A DNA stretch of 64,000 nucleotides from Mesorhizobium sp. WSM3862 (GCF_002294985.1 NZ_NSGE01000006.1:124001-188000), one strand, 5' to 3'; shown: positions 16,684 through 26,077, counted from the stretch's first letter. Numbers and translations are program-made. The notes: generated from the letters alone by a model not told the origin.

Positions 16684-16958
16684 AGCATATCGCCATCTTC
16701 AGATGCGCTCGGTGCGCTACGGAGTCTGGCTTTACGCCTACCAAACAGCTTGTTGCCTTCGGAAAATCCGTTTCTGTGACAAGGGTTCTCGCGGCGCTTG
16801 GCCGCCTTTTTTTGTTAACGGCAAGGCGGTTCGGTCCAATTTGAGTAAACGTTAAATTAATCACGATCGTAAGCATTGCATTAACCTTGTTTTGACGATT
16901 GCGGCTGCAAAGTCCGGCTTGGCGAGGTGGTTTGCCTTGAGGCGAAGGGTCCGGACGA
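16684..16958. promoter_or_regulatory. Region upstream of cpaB with two near-consensus CtrA boxes
   Basis: This 275-bp AT-rich gap has GTAAA-N7-TTAA at 16845-16860 (reverse orientation) and TTAA-N7-TTGAC at 16881-16896, each one mismatch from the CtrA consensus. The second lies 63 bp before the cpaB start. The region probably drives cpaB-cpaF and tadBC. Confidence 0.5.
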
Positions 16959-17771
16959 ATGCCAGCATCCCGACTGATTATTCTGAGCGTGGCCGTGGCC
17001 GCGGCGGGTGGCGCGGGTTATGTCGCGAAGAACATGGTAGTGGCGCCGCCGGCTCAAGTCGTCGTCAACGCTCCCAAGCAGCCGGCGATCGCGCTGCAAG
17101 ACGTGCTGGCGCTTTCCGGCGATGTCGCAATGGGCAGCCAGCTCGGTGACAACATCAGGTGGGAGCAGTGGCCGGCGAGCGGCATCAACGCCAATTTCAT
17201 CACCCGTGCGGCCGAACCGGACGCAGTCGAAAAGCTGAAGGGTTCGGTGGCGCGTGTAGCCATGTATGCCGGTGAGCCGTTGCGGCGCTCCAAGCTGGTC
17301 GGCGAGGGGCAGAGCTTCATGTCCTCGATCCTGCCGTCCGGCATGCGCGCTGTCGCGACCGCTATATCGGCCGATACGTCCGCCGGCGGCTTCATCCTGC
17401 CCAATGACTTCGTCGACGTCATCATGACCCGGCGCGCCGACGCCAGCAATGGCGGCAGCGGCTTCAATACCGAGACCATCCTGAAGAACATCCGTGTCCT
17501 GGCCATCGACCAGACCATCCAGGAGGACGAGGAAGGCAAGAAGACCAGGGTCGGCCAGACCGCGACGCTGGAGCTGACGCCGCAGCAGGCGGAGATCATC
17601 ACGGTGGCGCAGCAGATGGCGGACCGCCTGACCCTGGCGCTGCGTTCGATCACCGACACGAATGAGAAGAACCTGGGCGAGGCCGACTATCTGGTGAACG
17701 GCAATGGCCGGCGCGGCACGGTGCGATTGATCAAGTCGGGCCAGGTTTCCGAAGTGGGAGCAAGGAAATGA
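16959..17771 (+). CDS. cpaB: Flp pilus assembly protein CpaB/RcpC
   Basis: CpaB (270 aa) is a periplasmic Tad assembly component anchored by an N-terminal hydrophobic segment (residues 5-25, LIILSVAVAAAGGAGYVA). It contains a SAF-type domain, with LVGEGQSFMSSILPSGMRA and GGFILPNDFVDVIMTRR typical of the family. It is thought to stabilise or gate the CpaC secretin. Its stop overlaps the cpaC start as ATGA, so the two are translationally coupled. It is the first gene of a co-directional run that continues to tadC. Confidence 0.93.
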   Translation: MPASRLIILSVAVAAAGGAGYVAKNMVVAPPAQVVVNAPKQPAIALQDVLALSGDVAMGSQLGDNIRWEQWPASGINANFITRAAEPDAVEKLKGSVARVAMYAGEPLRRSKLVGEGQSFMSSILPSGMRAVATAISADTSAGGFILPNDFVDVIMTRRADASNGGSGFNTETILKNIRVLAIDQTIQEDEEGKKTRVGQTATLELTPQQAEIITVAQQMADRLTLALRSITDTNEKNLGEADYLVNGNGRRGTVRLIKSGQVSEVGARK

Positions 17772-19297
17772 GGCTAATCGGCAAACTGCCCGTCATCGCG
17801 GCGGCCGCAATCGGCCTGTTCCTGATCGGCACCAATGCACCTAGGCTCGTCGAGGCAAAGGCCGCGAACAGGGCAGCGGGTGTGACGGCCTCGGTTGCCT
17901 CGCAGCGCGTCAAGCTCGGCCTCAACAAGTCAGTGGTCATCGACCTGCCGAGCGACGCCTACGACATACTCGTCGCCAATCCCGCGGTCGCCGACGCAGT
18001 GACGCGCACGGCGCGCCGGATCTATCTGTTCGGCAAGGCGGTCGGCGAAACCAACATCTTCGTCTTCGGCCCCAACGGCGAGCAGATCGCCAGTCTTGAC
18101 CTGGCGGTCGAACGCGACGTGGCCGGGCTGGAAGACTATCTCAAGCGCTTCCTCCCGACGTCGCAGATCAAGGTCGAGCTGCTGAACGACAACGTGATTC
18201 TCACCGGCAATGTCGATACACCGCTCGACGCCAAGCGCGCCGTCGACCTGGCCACCATCTTCGTCTCGGGCGGTGAAGCGACGACCGGCCAATATTCACA
18301 GACGGCCGCCGGCGGGTCCGCCAACGGCGGCGTCGACATCAACAATCCCGACCAGGAGCGCCGGGTTTCCAAGATCGTCAATCTGCTGCAGATCATCGGC
18401 GACGATCAGGTGACGCTGAAGGTGACGGTGGCCGAAGTCAGCCGCTCGGTGATGAAGCAGCTCGGCGTCAACATGATGGCCAGCGGCGGCAGCAACGGCA
18501 TCTCCTGGGGCGCGCTCAGCGACCCTTACGCTGGTCTCGGTAAGCCGCTGTCGAACGCGGGCCTAGGGATCAGTGCGTCCGGGCTGCAGTCCTATATCAA
18601 CGCAATGGAGCAGTCGGGGGTCATGAAGACCTTGGCCGAGCCGACCTTGACCGCCGTGTCCGGGGAGAAGGCGACCTTCAAGGTCGGCGGCGAATACAAT
18701 ATGGTGACCAATGTTACCGCCAACGTCTCCAACGACAACCAGACCGGCCTGAAGAACTATCAGGTCGAGAAGATCGAATACGGCATCGGATTGGAGTTTC
18801 AGCCGGTGGTGCTGTCACCCGGCCGCATCAGCCTGAAGGTGAGAACGTCGGTTTCCGAACCGACAACCGAGGGCTCCGTGTCGGCATCCACGGATAACAG
18901 CAGCATCGGCATGAACGCTTTGTCGCTCCGCAAACGCCTGGCCGATACGACGGTGGAACTGCCTTCCGGCGGCTCGATGATGATCGCAGGCCTTGTGCGC
19001 GACGACGTCAGGCAGGCCGTCGTTGGATTGCCCGGACTGACCAAGATTCCGGTGCTCGGCGCGCTCTTCCGCAGCCGCGACTTCGTGCGCAACGAAAGCG
19101 AGCTCGTCATCATCATCACGCCCTATCTGGCGCGGCCCGTGGCGCGCAACGAATTGGCCAAGCCCGACGATAATTTCAATGCGCCGAGCGACGGCGCCGG
19201 CATGTTCCTCGGTCGCGTCAATCGCGTCTACGGCACCATGCAGACCGATAGGCCACCTGGCCGTTACCACGGCGTTGTCGGCTTCATCTACAAGTGA
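17768..19297 (+). CDS. cpaC: Outer-membrane secretin CpaC/RcpA
   Basis: CpaC (509 aa) forms the outer-membrane channel of the Flp pilus. It has a signal peptide, an N-terminal pilus-formation domain (LNKSVVIDLPSDAYDILVAN, residues 55-74), a BON-like domain (VELLNDNVILTGNVDT) and a C-terminal secretin domain with SGVMKTLAEPTLTAVSGEKA, the VPVLGxLF-like IPVLGALFRSRDF and ESELVIIITPYL. All secretin landmarks are present. It overlaps cpaB by 4 bp, and its stop overlaps a possible GTG start of cpaD. Confidence 0.95.
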   Translation: MRLIGKLPVIAAAAIGLFLIGTNAPRLVEAKAANRAAGVTASVASQRVKLGLNKSVVIDLPSDAYDILVANPAVADAVTRTARRIYLFGKAVGETNIFVFGPNGEQIASLDLAVERDVAGLEDYLKRFLPTSQIKVELLNDNVILTGNVDTPLDAKRAVDLATIFVSGGEATTGQYSQTAAGGSANGGVDINNPDQERRVSKIVNLLQIIGDDQVTLKVTVAEVSRSVMKQLGVNMMASGGSNGISWGALSDPYAGLGKPLSNAGLGISASGLQSYINAMEQSGVMKTLAEPTLTAVSGEKATFKVGGEYNMVTNVTANVSNDNQTGLKNYQVEKIEYGIGLEFQPVVLSPGRISLKVRTSVSEPTTEGSVSASTDNSSIGMNALSLRKRLADTTVELPSGGSMMIAGLVRDDVRQAVVGLPGLTKIPVLGALFRSRDFVRNESELVIIITPYLARPVARNELAKPDDNFNAPSDGAGMFLGRVNRVYGTMQTDRPPGRYHGVVGFIYK

Positions 19298-19311
19298 GCG
19301 GGAAAGCGGAC

Positions 19312-20049
19312 ATGTCCAACTCAACATCGAAGGCCATGACGATCGCAGCGGCACAATCGGGCCGCGGACGATTCCGCGGGTCGGCTCCGGTCCTGGCGAT
19401 CGCCCTTGCGGCGTCGCTCACCGGATGCGCCAACTTCCATCGCGACAGCGTGACAGTGGGCTCCATTCCGGACGACTACCGCACCAATCATCCGATCGTT
19501 ATCGCCGAGAAGAACCAGAAGATCGACCTCCCGGTCGGCGCCGGTGATCGCGGCATGACGGCTTCGCAGCGCGACACTCTGCTCGGCTTCCTCGACGGCT
19601 ACGACAGGAGCGCCGCGCCGGCGCTGACGATCGCGGCCCCGGTGGGTTCCGCGAACCAGGCCGCCGCCCAGGCCGCGAGCCGCGATTTCGCCAGACTTGC
19701 GATGGCCGCAGGCGTCAAGCGCAACAATATCATCATGACCTCCTATCAGTCGGCCGTGCCCGAGGCTTCGGCGCCGGTCCGCGTGGCCTTCGTGGCGGTG
19801 AGGGCACAGACCGACAAATGCGGGCGTTGGCCCGAGGATCTGACCGAGACTTCCGAGAACAAGCACTACGCCGATTTCGGGTGCTCCTATCAGAACAACC
19901 TCGCCGCCCAGATGGCCAATCCCAACGATCTGCTCGGGCCACGCAAGCAGTCCGACATCGATGCCGAAAATCGCGGCGCGGTGATCGACGTCTATCGGGC
20001 GAGAGGCATTTCGGATGAGTTCCTCGGCAATTCGGAAGTGACTTACTGA
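19312..20049 (+). CDS. cpaD: Pilus assembly lipoprotein CpaD
   Basis: CpaD (245 aa) is an outer-membrane lipoprotein that stabilises the CpaC secretin. The lipobox is ASLTGC, with the acylated Cys near residue 39, after an unusually long basic N-region. Conserved features include DDYRTNHPIVI and the two Cys of DKCGRWPEDL and DFGCSYQNNLAAQ, which contain the CpaD hallmark NNLAAQMANPxDLL. The ATG at 19312 is chosen; a GTG at 19294 that overlaps the cpaC stop would add six residues. Confidence 0.92.
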   Translation: MSNSTSKAMTIAAAQSGRGRFRGSAPVLAIALAASLTGCANFHRDSVTVGSIPDDYRTNHPIVIAEKNQKIDLPVGAGDRGMTASQRDTLLGFLDGYDRSAAPALTIAAPVGSANQAAAQAASRDFARLAMAAGVKRNNIIMTSYQSAVPEASAPVRVAFVAVRAQTDKCGRWPEDLTETSENKHYADFGCSYQNNLAAQMANPNDLLGPRKQSDIDAENRGAVIDVYRARGISDEFLGNSEVTY

Positions 20050-20074
20050 GCCCGCGGCGGATCACGGAAAGAGC

Positions 20075-21364
20075 ATGACGATGAGCAATCTTGCCTACGA
20101 CACGCCTGCGGATACCGGCGATCTTTCGCAACAGGACATCGCCGCCATGCAGGCGCTGCGCCCGGTGCCGCGCATCTCGATCCAGGCTTTTTGCGAGACC
20201 GAAGGCGTCGCAAATCCGATCGGGCGCGCCGGCGAGGATCGTCGCATGGCCAAGGCCCATCTCAAGGTCCATATGGGCGGCATCGCCACCGCGATCGAAT
20301 TCTACCAGTCGGCGCCGACGCCAAACCTGATCCTGCTGGAATCGCGCAGCGAGCCGAAACAGCTGCTGGAGCAGCTCGCTCAGCTCGCCGAATATTGCGA
20401 TCCGACCTCGAAGGTCGTGGTCATCGGCCATTACAACGATGTCGGACTCTACCGGGAGCTTATCCGTTCGGGCATTTCCGAATATGTCATCGCGCCGGTC
20501 TCGATGACCGATATCGTCAGCGTCGTCTCGTCGATCTTCGTCGATCCCGAGTCCGATCCGATCGGCCGCTCCATCGCCTTCATCGGCGCCAAGGGCGGTG
20601 TCGGATCCTCGACGATCGCCCACAACGTCGCCTGGGCGATGTCGTCCTTGTTCAAGTCCGAAGTCGTCGTCGCCGATCTCGATCTCGCCTTCGGCACCGC
20701 CAACATCAACTTCGACCGGGACCCCGCGCAGGGCATCGCCGAGGCGGTGTTTTCGCCCGAGCGCGTCGATGAGGTCTATCTCGACCGGCTGCTCGCGCAA
20801 TGCGCCGAGCATTTGTCGCTGCTGGCGGCACCGTCCACGCTCGAGCGCGTCTATGATTTCGATCCGGACGCCTTCTCCCAGGTCATCGAAACGGCGCAGC
20901 GCAGCGCGCCCTTGCTCGTGCTCGACGTCCCTCACGTCTGGAGCGGTTGGACCAAGAGCACGCTGATCAAGGCCGACGAGATCGTCATCACGGCCACGCC
21001 GGAACTCGCCAATCTGCGCAACACCAAGAATATGGTCGACATGCTGAAGCGGCTGCGTCCGAACGATCCGCCGCCGAAGCTGATCATCAATCAGGCGGGC
21101 GTTCCCAAACGACCGGAGATCGCGGCATCGGATTTTTCCGAACCGCTCGGCATCACGCCGATGGCGGTGATCAATTTCGAGCCGCTGCTGTTCGGCAACG
21201 CCGCCAACAATGGCCGCATGCTCGGCGAGATGGATGCCAAGAGTCCGGTCGTCGGCACGATCAACGAAATAGCGCATGTGCTGACAGGGCGCAGCGAGAT
21301 CAAGGCGAAGAAGAAGGCAAGCCTTGGCGCCATCCTCGGCAAGCTTTCACGCAGCAAGAAATGA
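20075..21364 (+). CDS. cpaE: Pilus localisation/assembly ATPase CpaE/TadZ
   Basis: CpaE (429 aa) is a MinD/ParA-like ATPase that places the Tad machine at the cell pole. Residues 60-160 look like an atypical receiver domain. The ATPase part begins at GAKGGVGSSTIAHNVAW (near residue 171), a deviant Walker A loop in which the usual final Thr follows a Ser pair, and continues with VVVADLDLAFGTANINF. A basic tail (KAKKKAS, SRSKK) ends the protein. The start at 20075 gives MTMSN; the second ATG at 20081 is an equal alternative. Confidence 0.93.
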   Translation: MTMSNLAYDTPADTGDLSQQDIAAMQALRPVPRISIQAFCETEGVANPIGRAGEDRRMAKAHLKVHMGGIATAIEFYQSAPTPNLILLESRSEPKQLLEQLAQLAEYCDPTSKVVVIGHYNDVGLYRELIRSGISEYVIAPVSMTDIVSVVSSIFVDPESDPIGRSIAFIGAKGGVGSSTIAHNVAWAMSSLFKSEVVVADLDLAFGTANINFDRDPAQGIAEAVFSPERVDEVYLDRLLAQCAEHLSLLAAPSTLERVYDFDPDAFSQVIETAQRSAPLLVLDVPHVWSGWTKSTLIKADEIVITATPELANLRNTKNMVDMLKRLRPNDPPPKLIINQAGVPKRPEIAASDFSEPLGITPMAVINFEPLLFGNAANNGRMLGEMDAKSPVVGTINEIAHVLTGRSEIKAKKKASLGAILGKLSRSKK

Positions 21365-21394
21365 CGCTCGCTGAGCGGCATCGGGTAGTCGATC

Positions 21395-22894
21395 ATGTTT
21401 GGTAAAAGAGGCACAGACGACGGCAGCCGGGCAGCTCCCGAATTCCGTCCGCCAGCACCTCCTCCGGCCGCTCCCGCTCCGGCTGGGACGATCGCTGTCG
21501 ATCGGCCGGCCGCGCCCGCGCCGAGCACGCCCGCCGCGTCCCCCGTTCGCCGTCCGGTGGAGGCGCCGCCGATGGCGCCCGAGCCGCCGAAAAGGGTCCA
21601 GCGCGAGCGCGGCGAAACCTATTATGACACCAAGAGCCAGGTGTTTTCCGCGCTCATCGACACGATCGATCTTTCGCAGCTCGCCAAGCTCGATCCGGAA
21701 AGCGCGCGCGAGGAAATCCGCGACATCGTCAACGACATCATCGCGATCAAGAATTTCGCGATGTCGATCTCCGAGCAGGAAGAGCTGCTCGAGGATATCT
21801 GCAACGACGTGCTCGGCTATGGGCCGCTGGAGCCGCTGCTCGCGCGCGACGACATCGCCGACATCATGGTCAACGGTTCAAAGAACGTCTACATCGAGGT
21901 CAACGGCAAGGTCGAACCGACCAGCATTCGCTTCCGCGACAACCAGCAGCTGCTCAACATCTGCCAGCGTATCGTCAGCCAGGTCGGCCGCCGCGTCGAC
22001 GAATCGAGCCCGATCTGCGACGCGCGCCTTCCCGACGGCTCGCGCGTCAACGTGATCGCGCCGCCGCTGTCGCTTGACGGCACCGCGCTCACCATCCGCA
22101 AGTTCAAGAAGGACAAGCTGACGCTCGACCAGCTGGTCAAGTTCGGCGCGATCTCGCCGCAAGGCGCTGAGATCCTGAAGATCATCGGCCGCGTCCGCTG
22201 CAACGTCGTCATCTCGGGCGGTACCGGCTCGGGCAAGACGACGCTGCTCAACTGCCTGACCAACTACATCGATCGCGAGGAGCGGGTCATCACCTGCGAG
22301 GACTCGGCCGAGCTGCAGCTGCAGCAGCCGCATGTGGTCCGTCTCGAAACCAGGCCGCCCAATCTCGAAGGCGAGGGCGAGGTGACCATGCGCGACCTCG
22401 TCAAGAACTGCCTGCGCATGCGGCCCGAGCGGATCATCGTCGGCGAGGTGCGCGGACCGGAAGTGTTCGACCTTCTGCAGGCGATGAACACCGGCCATGA
22501 CGGCTCGATGGGAACGATCCACTCCAACAGCCCGCGCGAATGTCTGAACCGTATTGAATCGATGATCGCCATGGGCGGCTATTCGCTGCCGCAGAGGACG
22601 GTGCGCGAGATCGTCGTCGGCTCGGTCGACGTGATCATCCAGGCGGCTCGTCTGCGCGATGGCTCGCGCCGCATCACCCACATCACCGAGGTGATCGGCA
22701 TGGAAGGCGACGTCGTCATCACCCAGGACCTCGTCCTCTACAACATCAAGGGCGAGGACGCGAGCGGCCGTTTGATTGGCGAGCATGTCTCCACCGGCAT
22801 CGGCCGCCCGCATTTCTGGGATCGTGCCCGCTACTATGGCGAGGAGCAGCGCCTCGCCAACGCGCTCGAGGCCATGGAGAAACGCGCTGACTAG
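21395..22894 (+). CDS. cpaF: Tad pilus motor ATPase CpaF/TadA
   Basis: CpaF (499 aa) is the hexameric secretion ATPase that powers Flp pilus extension and retraction. The N-terminal 60 residues are Pro/Ala-rich and probably disordered. The core includes GPLEPLLARDDIADIMVNG, the Walker A GGTGSGKTTLLN near residue 276, the Asp box CEDSAELQLQQPHVV, Walker B RMRPERIIVGEVRG and the His box MNTGHDGSMGTIHSN. All motor motifs are intact. Its TAG stop codon is formed by the first bases of a dispersed palindromic repeat that separates it from tadB. Confidence 0.96.
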   Translation: MFGKRGTDDGSRAAPEFRPPAPPPAAPAPAGTIAVDRPAAPAPSTPAASPVRRPVEAPPMAPEPPKRVQRERGETYYDTKSQVFSALIDTIDLSQLAKLDPESAREEIRDIVNDIIAIKNFAMSISEQEELLEDICNDVLGYGPLEPLLARDDIADIMVNGSKNVYIEVNGKVEPTSIRFRDNQQLLNICQRIVSQVGRRVDESSPICDARLPDGSRVNVIAPPLSLDGTALTIRKFKKDKLTLDQLVKFGAISPQGAEILKIIGRVRCNVVISGGTGSGKTTLLNCLTNYIDREERVITCEDSAELQLQQPHVVRLETRPPNLEGEGEVTMRDLVKNCLRMRPERIIVGEVRGPEVFDLLQAMNTGHDGSMGTIHSNSPRECLNRIESMIAMGGYSLPQRTVREIVVGSVDVIIQAARLRDGSRRITHITEVIGMEGDVVITQDLVLYNIKGEDASGRLIGEHVSTGIGRPHFWDRARYYGEEQRLANALEAMEKRAD

Positions 22895-22997
22895 AGCAAT
22901 TCCAGGAAAAGTGCGTAGCGGTTTTCCGTCCGGAATTGCGTAAAAACAAATACTTAGACCGGGTCAGCGCTTTTATAAAAAGCTGAACCGCTCTAGT
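22891..22997. repeat. Dispersed palindromic repeat, copy 2 (cpaF-tadB gap)
   Basis: The core at 22895-22940 matches copies at 5310 and 25143. Here the element is longer: it begins CTAGAGC at 22891 and ends GCTCTAG near 22997, giving 7-bp perfect terminal inverted repeats. A second internal hairpin (AGCGCTTTT/AAAAGCT) lies near 22966. The element sits inside the operon. Confidence 0.88.
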
Positions 22998-23025
22998 GCA
23001 TCTGGAGGTGTAGGGGCCCCGGTCG

Positions 23026-24039
23026 ATGTTCGGAATTGACACCACGGTTCTGGCTTTCGTCGTGCTCGCGGGCCTCAGCGCCGGCGCGATAGCCTATGCC
23101 TTCCTGTTCAAGCGCATCGATAACGAGAAGCAGGCCGGCAAGCGCCTTGAAACGATCAAGACGGCCGAGACCGACCGATCGGTGGTGAAGGCTACGCGCG
23201 ACCGCGCCGCGGAAGCGGTCAGACGGCGTAAGACGCTTCAGGATTCGCTCAAGCAGCTCGATGAAAAGCAAAAAACCAATGACCGCAACGTCAAGAAACC
23301 GCCGCTGAGGGCCCAGATCCGCCAGGCCGGCATGACCGTCTCCCTCGAGCGCTTCTACATCTACTCGGTGATCTGCGGCATCGTGCTTACGATCCTCGCC
23401 TTTCTTGCCGGCGCGCCGTTGCTGGTCCTGCCCGGCGCTCTCTTGGCCGGAGCCCTCGGCCTGCCGCGCTGGTTCGTCTCGTTTCGTCGCGCGCGCCGGG
23501 TGAAGGCCTTCCTGGAGGAATTCCCGAATGCGCTCGACATCATCGTGCGCGCGGTGAAGTCCGGTCTGCCGCTCAACGACGCGATCCGCCTGATCGCCAA
23601 TGAATCCCCGGAGCCGGTCCGCTCCGAGTTCCGCCGTATCGTCGATTCCCAGCAGATGGGTATGTCGATCCCCGACGCCACCATGCGCATGTCCGAGACC
23701 ATGCCATGCACCGAGGCCGGCTTCTTCGGCATCGTCATCCAGATCCAGTCGCAGGCCGGCGGCAATCTCTCCGAAGCGCTGGGCAACCTTTCGCGCGTGC
23801 TGCGCGACCGCAAGAAGATGAAGGCCAAGGTACAGGCGCTGTCGATGGAAGCAAAGGCATCCGCCGTCATCATCGGCGCCCTGCCGTTCGTCGTCGCCTT
23901 TCTCGTCTATCTGACCAGTCCGAACTACATCATGCCGCTATTCACCACCAGCGTCGGCAATCTGATCCTCGGCTGCTCCGGCGTCTGGATGTCGATTGGC
24001 ATCCTGGTGATGCGCAAGATGATGAACTTCGAAGTCTAG
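23026..24039 (+). CDS. tadB: Tad inner-membrane platform protein TadB
   Basis: TadB (337 aa) is one of the two GspF-type inner-membrane proteins on which the CpaF motor works. It has an N-terminal membrane helix (residues 6-26), a charged cytoplasmic region, a central pair of helices near 120-160 and two at the C-terminus. The GspF domain is seen at FPNALDIIVRAVKSGLPLND and EAGFFGIVIQIQSQAGGNLS. It follows cpaF after a 131-bp gap filled by a repeat and precedes tadC by 13 bp. Confidence 0.94.
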   Translation: MFGIDTTVLAFVVLAGLSAGAIAYAFLFKRIDNEKQAGKRLETIKTAETDRSVVKATRDRAAEAVRRRKTLQDSLKQLDEKQKTNDRNVKKPPLRAQIRQAGMTVSLERFYIYSVICGIVLTILAFLAGAPLLVLPGALLAGALGLPRWFVSFRRARRVKAFLEEFPNALDIIVRAVKSGLPLNDAIRLIANESPEPVRSEFRRIVDSQQMGMSIPDATMRMSETMPCTEAGFFGIVIQIQSQAGGNLSEALGNLSRVLRDRKKMKAKVQALSMEAKASAVIIGALPFVVAFLVYLTSPNYIMPLFTTSVGNLILGCSGVWMSIGILVMRKMMNFEV

Positions 24040-24052
24040 GGACGCGGATCCA

Positions 24053-25069
24053 ATGACAGACCAGGTCGTCAAGACGCTAACCGATCCTTCCTTTCTTATC
24101 GCGCTCCTGGTCGGCATCGCGGTTTTTGCGACCGTCTTCACGCTCATGCCTGCGCTTGGCGGCAATCAGCTCAAGGCGCGCATGAAAACCGTGGCGCTCG
24201 AGCGTGATGAACTGCGCGCCAAGCAGCGTCAGCGGCTCGCCAATGAAGCCGATCGCCGCCGCAAGGGTTTGCGCGAGGAACAGTCGATCGGCATGCGCAA
24301 CATCGTCGAACGGCTGGATCTCAAGCGCGCGCTTGCCGACGAAGGCACGCTGCAGAAGTTGAAAGTCGCGGGCTTCCGCGGCCAGAATCCGCTGACGCGC
24401 TTCCTGTTCTTTCGTCTGATCCTGCCCTTCGTCGGATTCGCGCTCGCGGCGATCTATCTGTTCCTTCTCGGCGGTCTGGCGCAGCAGCCTGCCTTCATCA
24501 AGCTGTTCGTCTGCATTCTTGTCGCCTATGGCGGCTTCTATGCGCCGATCCTCTACGTCAACAACCGCGCCACCAAGCGCAAGCAGTCGATCCAACTGGC
24601 GTGGCCGGACGCGCTCGACCTGATGCTGATCTGCGTCGAATCCGGCATGTCGGTGGAAGCAGCGCTTCGCAAGGTCGCCGACGAGATCGGTACTCAGTCC
24701 GTCGCCCTCGCCGAGGAATTCGTGCTCACCAATGCCGAGCTCTCCTATCTGCAGGACCGCAGGGTCGCTTACGAGAACCTGGCAAGCCGCACCGGTCTGG
24801 ATTCGGTGAAGGCGGTGACTCAGGCCCTGGTCCAGGCGGAGCGCTACGGCACGCCGGTGGCGCATGCGCTGCGCGTGCTCGCCTCAGAAAGCCGCGACAT
24901 GCGTATGAATGCGGCCGAAAAGAAGGCCGCAGCACTGCCGCCGAAGCTCACCGTGCCGATGATCCTGTTCTTCCTGCCGGTTCTGTTCGCCATCATCCTA
25001 GGGCCGGCCGGCATCCAGGTCAGCCAGCGCGGCATCTTCGGCGACCAGCACAATTCCAGCAGCCAATAG
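24053..25069 (+). CDS. tadC: Tad inner-membrane platform protein TadC
   Basis: TadC (338 aa) is the second GspF-type platform protein and is expected to pair with TadB. The same domain pattern is visible: WPDALDLMLICVESGMSVEA, and SRTGLDSVKAVTQALVQAER followed by YGTPVAHALRVLASESRDMR. Membrane helices lie near residues 15-35, 120-145, 150-175 and 300-320. It ends the plus-strand pilus operon and converges with the TadD lipoprotein gene; a hairpin and a third repeat copy fill the gap. Confidence 0.94.
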   Translation: MTDQVVKTLTDPSFLIALLVGIAVFATVFTLMPALGGNQLKARMKTVALERDELRAKQRQRLANEADRRRKGLREEQSIGMRNIVERLDLKRALADEGTLQKLKVAGFRGQNPLTRFLFFRLILPFVGFALAAIYLFLLGGLAQQPAFIKLFVCILVAYGGFYAPILYVNNRATKRKQSIQLAWPDALDLMLICVESGMSVEAALRKVADEIGTQSVALAEEFVLTNAELSYLQDRRVAYENLASRTGLDSVKAVTQALVQAERYGTPVAHALRVLASESRDMRMNAAEKKAAALPPKLTVPMILFFLPVLFAIILGPAGIQVSQRGIFGDQHNSSSQ

Positions 25070-25093
25070 GCGAAGCCATCGAAGTCATGACAG

Positions 25094-25121
25094 AAGCCGC
25101 GTGGCAGGCGCCGCGCGGCTT
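25094..25121 (+). terminator. Stem-loop after tadC
   Basis: AAGCCGCG (25094-25101) and CGCGGCTT (25114-25121) form an 8-bp stem, followed by a short T-run (TTTG). It is 24 bp past the tadC stop and similar in sequence to the terminator after the MerR gene at 46631. Confidence 0.7.
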
Positions 25122-25142
25122 TGCTGTCTGGCCTAGCCTTGA

Positions 25143-25184
25143 AGCAATTCCAGGAAAAGTAACGGTTTTCCGTCCGGAATTGCG
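25143..25184. repeat. Dispersed palindromic repeat, copy 3 (after tadC)
   Basis: AGCAATTCC...GGAATTGCG shares the core of the copies at 5310 and 22895, but the central loop is shortened (about 4 bp fewer). CTAGAGCAG follows at about 25197. It lies between the convergent tadC and tadD genes. Confidence 0.88.
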
Positions 25185-25249
25185 AAAAACAAACAGCTAG
25201 AGCAGTTCGCGGTTTCCGTAGAACGGTGACCTCCGTAGGTGCCGGGTGG

Positions 25250-26077
25250 TCAGTTGGTCGCGACCTTCGCCTTGCCCTTGTCCTGATCCTTGAGTTGGCT
25301 CCAGGCATTCTGCTGCGCAAGCATCTGGCGCAGATAGGCGATATTGGCCTGCGCCTGCTCCGGCGAAAGCTCCTGCGAGGCGATCTTTTCGGCCTCGTCG
25401 AAACGACCCTGCAGGCCGACGACCAGCGCCAGGTTCTGCCGCACCCGGCTGTCGGCGTTGGGTTGCTGCGCGGCCGAGCGCATATAGGTCTCGGCGGTGC
25501 GCAGATCCCCCTCCAGCACATAGGACATGCCGAGATTGGAAAGGATCGAGGGTTCGTTCGGCTTGAGCTCGAGCGCCTTCCGGTAGTCCTGACGTGCCTC
25601 GTCCCGCTGCCCCATCTGGTCGAGGATGGCGGCTTCTGCCGAAACCAGGCGCCAGTCCGGATATTCCGGCGTCTGCGCGCGGCGCACCGCATCGAGCGCC
25701 TGCTCGAACTGCCCGTTGGCGGCAAGCGCCTTGCCGTAGGCGGCGAGCACGTCGCGGTCCTTGGGGTAGGCTATCGCGAGCTTGCGCATCACCGCCAGCG
25801 ACTGGTCGGCGTCGCCATCCATCTGCAGCGCCGCGGCATAGTTGGTGGCGATGCGTTTGTCATTCGGGTTCCGGGCGTAGGATTCGCCGAGCCTGGTCGT
25901 GGCGCTGTGCAGTTCGCTGGCCGACATCGTTTCCAGGGGCCGGTTGTCGGAGCGGGAAATGGAGCCGGTCGTGAACTTGCTGGTGCTGCCGCAGCCGGCC
26001 ACGCTGGCCGCCAGCACCGCCAGCAATGCCGTGGTGACCAGACGCTTGCTTGTGAAGGTCAACGCTTTGATCGGCAT
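25250..26077 (-). CDS. tadD: TadD-like TPR lipoprotein
   Basis: This 275-residue lipoprotein has a lipobox VAGC near residue 28 and then a series of tetratricopeptide repeats: NKR/AATNYAAALQMDGDADQS, ALDAVRRAQTPEYPDWRLVS and PNEPSILSNLGMSYVLEGDL are clear units between residues 60 and 250. TadD proteins help secretin insertion and pilus assembly. It is encoded on the opposite strand from the cpa operon. The start at 26077 gives a compact signal sequence; one 30 bases earlier is possible. A CtrA-like box lies 73-88 bp upstream. Confidence 0.88.
   Translation of the reverse strand: MPIKALTFTSKRLVTTALLAVLAASVAGCGSTSKFTTGSISRSDNRPLETMSASELHSATTRLGESYARNPNDKRIATNYAAALQMDGDADQSLAVMRKLAIAYPKDRDVLAAYGKALAANGQFEQALDAVRRAQTPEYPDWRLVSAEAAILDQMGQRDEARQDYRKALELKPNEPSILSNLGMSYVLEGDLRTAETYMRSAAQQPNADSRVRQNLALVVGLQGRFDEAEKIASQELSPEQAQANIAYLRQMLAQQNAWSQLKDQDKGKAKVATN

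Noticed and set aside
19733..21277. A 514-codon open frame antisense to cpaD and cpaE.
   Set aside because: It mirrors conserved pilus genes and has no ribosome binding site or family motif.
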